Shown in pieces: positions 6,153-7,605 of a DNA stretch of 7,605 nt. How positions within the stretch are numbered: the first letter of the stretch is position 1; every line of letters starts with the position of its first letter. The stretch comes from Aminidesulfovibrio sp040307135 (GTDB taxonomy: Bacteria; Desulfobacterota; Desulfovibrionia; Desulfovibrionales; Desulfovibrionaceae). Made by a program: the position numbers and the translations under genes. The stretch spans positions 1 through 7,605 of the forward strand of contig JAWRKD010000182.1 in NCBI GenBank assembly GCA_040307135.1, in the 5' to 3' direction. The notes under the pieces are model-generated. The model was not told the origin of the DNA and made no database searches. It saw nothing but the letters and a program-made list of their open reading frames with translations.

Positions 6153-7127
6153 ATGGCCTACGACACGACCTCTCCCCTGGCTGCCGAGCGCGCTGCGCAG
6201 GAGGCCGGGAACAGCAGCGAGGTGCGCGGCCAGGCGGTGAACACACCCCTGGCCCAGGCCCGCAGGCTGGCCTTCCAGACCCGGATGGCCGCCGTGCAGC
6301 AGACCTTCGAGGACCAGTCGGACGACCCGAGCAGCATGCGCTGCGCCGTGGACCCGGGCGTGCTCAACGACACGCTCATGCTCGACGCCCTGCGGACCAT
6401 CGCCCGCCTGAGCCGGGAGGCCGGGGATTCCCTGGCCCGCAGCCAGGGCCGGAGCCGCGCCGTGTCCGGCCGGACCCCGGACGGGGACGGCGGCGTGGGA
6501 GGGCTTTCCGCACGCTTCGAATCCGGCGCGGACGGCATCGAGGCCATCGGCTACGACCGCGTGGGCGGCACCTCCTACGGCAAGTACCAGCTCTCGTCCA
6601 AGGCCGGGACCATGGACCGCTTCATCGCCTACCTGCGCGGCCAGGAACCGGGCTGGGCCTCGCGGCTCAGAGCCGCCGGTCCCGCGGACACCGGCTCCTG
6701 CGAGGGCCGCATGCCCCGGGTTTGGCGGCAGATCGCGGCCGAGAACCCGGAGCGTTTCGAGACCCTGCAGCACGAGTTCGTGCGCAACGAGCACTACCTG
6801 CCCGCGCGGGACAAGATCATGGAGAGCACGGGCGTGGACATCGAGAGCGGGCCCCCGGCCTTGCGCGAGGTGCTTTGGAGCACCTCGGTGCAGCACGGGG
6901 CCAGCGGCGCGGCCCGCATCTTCAACCGGGTCATCGCCGAGGTCCTGGACACGGGCGCGGCCGGGGCCTCCGACCGCCGGATCATCGACAAGGTTTATGC
7001 CGACCGCCAGAAACAGTTCGCCTCCTCCACGGACCGGGTGCGCGCCAGCGTGCGCAACCGCCTGCGCGAGGAGCGCAACCTGGCCCTGGCCATGCTGGAC
7101 AGCGGGCCGGTGCGGCGGGTGGTCTGA
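6153..7127 (+). CDS. Stand-alone lysozyme-like protein related to the VgrG3 C-terminal domain
   Basis: Predicted peptidoglycan-cleaving enzyme (muramidase type) of 324 residues. The first 110 or so residues are polar, rich in Ala and Arg and probably helical, with no signal peptide or membrane segment. The catalytic-like domain runs from about 117 to 275. It contains LSARFESGADG with candidate catalytic Glu123; YDRVGGTSYGKYQLSSKAGT (134-153), the signature glycine-rich block; FETLQHEFVRNEHY; and VLWSTSVQHGASGAARI with Trp242 and His248. These blocks match my recollection of the C-terminal lysozyme domain of the type VI spike protein VgrG3. No VgrG core, immunity gene or secretion gene is adjacent. 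Without a Sec signal the protein needs another way out: flagellar or type VI export, phage-like lysis, or it stays inside. The sigma-54-like promoter upstream would suit a conditional, possibly motility-linked role (inference). Function in the cell is open. Confidence 0.85.
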   Translation: MAYDTTSPLAAERAAQEAGNSSEVRGQAVNTPLAQARRLAFQTRMAAVQQTFEDQSDDPSSMRCAVDPGVLNDTLMLDALRTIARLSREAGDSLARSQGRSRAVSGRTPDGDGGVGGLSARFESGADGIEAIGYDRVGGTSYGKYQLSSKAGTMDRFIAYLRGQEPGWASRLRAAGPADTGSCEGRMPRVWRQIAAENPERFETLQHEFVRNEHYLPARDKIMESTGVDIESGPPALREVLWSTSVQHGASGAARIFNRVIAEVLDTGAAGASDRRIIDKVYADRQKQFASSTDRVRASVRNRLREERNLALAMLDSGPVRRVV

Positions 7128-7152
7128 TTTTTCCGCCGGAAGGCGGGCGGGG

Positions 7153-7180
7153 AAAGGGCGCTGCGGCGCCCTTTTTCGTT
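7153..7180 (+). terminator. Strong intrinsic terminator after the muramidase-like gene
   Basis: A perfect 9-bp stem AAAGGGCGC / GCGCCCTTT (7153-7161 and 7166-7174) with a TGCG loop, followed by a T-rich tract (TTTTTCGTTT). A smaller hairpin (CCGCC, GGAA loop, GGCGG; 7133-7146) lies just before it, directly after the stop codon. The element lies in the 53-base gap between convergent genes. The T tract favours plus-strand termination. On the minus strand the hairpin is followed only by TTTCCCC, so it would act weakly there. Confidence 0.9.
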
Positions 7181-7605
7181 TCAGGACGCGGCCGGGGCCA
7201 GCCGCTGCTCCAGGTCCGGGTCCAGGTCCACGCGCAGGGTCTCCAGCACGGTCTCCACCTGCACCTGACCGGGCGGCGCGCCCTTGATGGGCCGCACGTC
7301 GCGGGCCAGGGCGCAGATGACCTCGGCGTGAGCGTCCTGGGAGCGCCAGCTCTTGAGCGCGGCCAGGCCGGCGGCCTCCAGCAGGCTTGCGCGGGGCACC
7401 TCCTGGTTGGGGAAGTCGCGCTTGAGGAGCACGTGGGAGCCGGGTCCGCCCTGCACGTGGAACCAGAGGTCAAAGGGGCTGGCCCCGCGGGTCACCAGGC
7501 CGTGGTTGGCCACCTTGTTCTTGCCGCGCAGGAGCCAGAACCCGTCCGAGGAGCGGAAGGCCTGCACGGCCAGGTCCCGGCAGCGCCGGGGCAGGGGGGG
7601 GGGGG
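7181..7605 (-). CDS. C-terminal part of an NFACT-family protein (RqcH / FbpA type); 5' end beyond the window
   Basis: The last 140 codons of a larger gene are visible. The product matches the NFACT-R (DUF814) RNA-binding domain. It has SSDGFWLLRGKNKVANHGLV (the FSSDGF-x-x-x-GRN-like opening), then a conserved DLWFHVQGGPGSHVLLKR, and an ALKSWRSQDAHAEVICA helix. It ends with PIKGAPPGQVQVETVLETLR, the usual closing K-x-x-G-x-x-PG-x-V segment. Family members such as bacterial RqcH bind obstructed large ribosomal subunits and help extend nascent chains with C-terminal alanine tails. Older annotation calls them fibronectin-binding proteins. The NFACT-N half and coiled coil that would separate RqcH from other members are outside the window. 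The reading frame continues to the right edge through a run of Pro codons formed by a G12 tract, which may be a sequencing artefact. Confidence 0.92.
   Translation of the reverse strand, partial: PPPLPRRCRDLAVQAFRSSDGFWLLRGKNKVANHGLVTRGASPFDLWFHVQGGPGSHVLLKRDFPNQEVPRASLLEAAGLAALKSWRSQDAHAEVICALARDVRPIKGAPPGQVQVETVLETLRVDLDPDLEQRLAPAAS
7594..7605. repeat. Homopolymer run of twelve G at the window edge
   Basis: Twelve consecutive G residues end the window, within the NFACT gene on the opposite strand, where they would encode successive prolines. No other run of this length occurs in the window. A contig end or a poly-G sequencing artefact is the simplest reading. Confidence 0.9.

Noticed and set aside
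4869..6896. A 675-codon minus-strand open frame opposite mutY and the muramidase-like gene
   Set aside because: Same compositional cause. The plus-strand genes carry clear catalytic motifs and ribosome sites.
1..7605. Search for a defence island, toxin-antitoxin pair, CRISPR array or insertion sequence
   Set aside because: No repeats of the right size, no transposase or nuclease motifs and no small paired genes were seen. The region reads as chromosomal core with a few unusual proteins.

Overview
The window is G+C-rich DNA (about two thirds G+C by eye, with a strong G/C bias at third codon positions) from a bacterium that I would place tentatively in the Desulfovibrionales or a close relative. 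That placement is an inference. It rests on codon style, the short MoaE-like protein, the NFACT-family protein and the mix of genes, not on a marker gene. The window holds seven protein genes, two of them cut by the window edges. There is no rRNA, tRNA, CRISPR array or insertion sequence, and no stretch over about 140 bases lacks a gene.

Layout. On the minus strand at the left, a short moaE-like gene (1387 to 1022) is followed after 134 bases by a GT-B (family 4) glycosyltransferase (from 887, cut by the left edge) with its own plausible promoter. Only 38 bases separate the moaE start codon from the start of a divergent plus-strand gene (1426-4140). That gene encodes a 904-residue membrane-anchored protein with a CCHC zinc-knuckle motif, a TPR region, a helical/coiled-coil region, two membrane segments and a basic tail. 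Next on the plus strand are gpmA (phosphoglycerate mutase, 4192-4935) and mutY (4932-6077), which overlap by four bases. A 75-base gap carrying a good sigma-54 type -24/-12 element leads to a muramidase-like gene (6153-7127) related to the C-terminal domain of the type VI spike VgrG3. A strong intrinsic terminator follows. Converging from the right edge is the 3' end of an NFACT (RqcH/FbpA type) gene (7605 to 7181).

How the genes relate. Most are housekeeping functions: molybdopterin synthesis, glycolysis, oxidised-guanine repair, envelope sugar transfer and ribosome quality control. The gpmA/mutY overlap implies co-translation but no obvious shared pathway. The less ordinary items are the zinc-knuckle/TPR membrane protein, the MutY whose C-terminal domain keeps a complete Nudix box, and the stand-alone VgrG3-type lysozyme domain with no signal peptide and a sigma-54-like promoter. 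I see no defence system or mobile element. The window ends in twelve consecutive G residues, which looks like a contig end or sequencing artefact.
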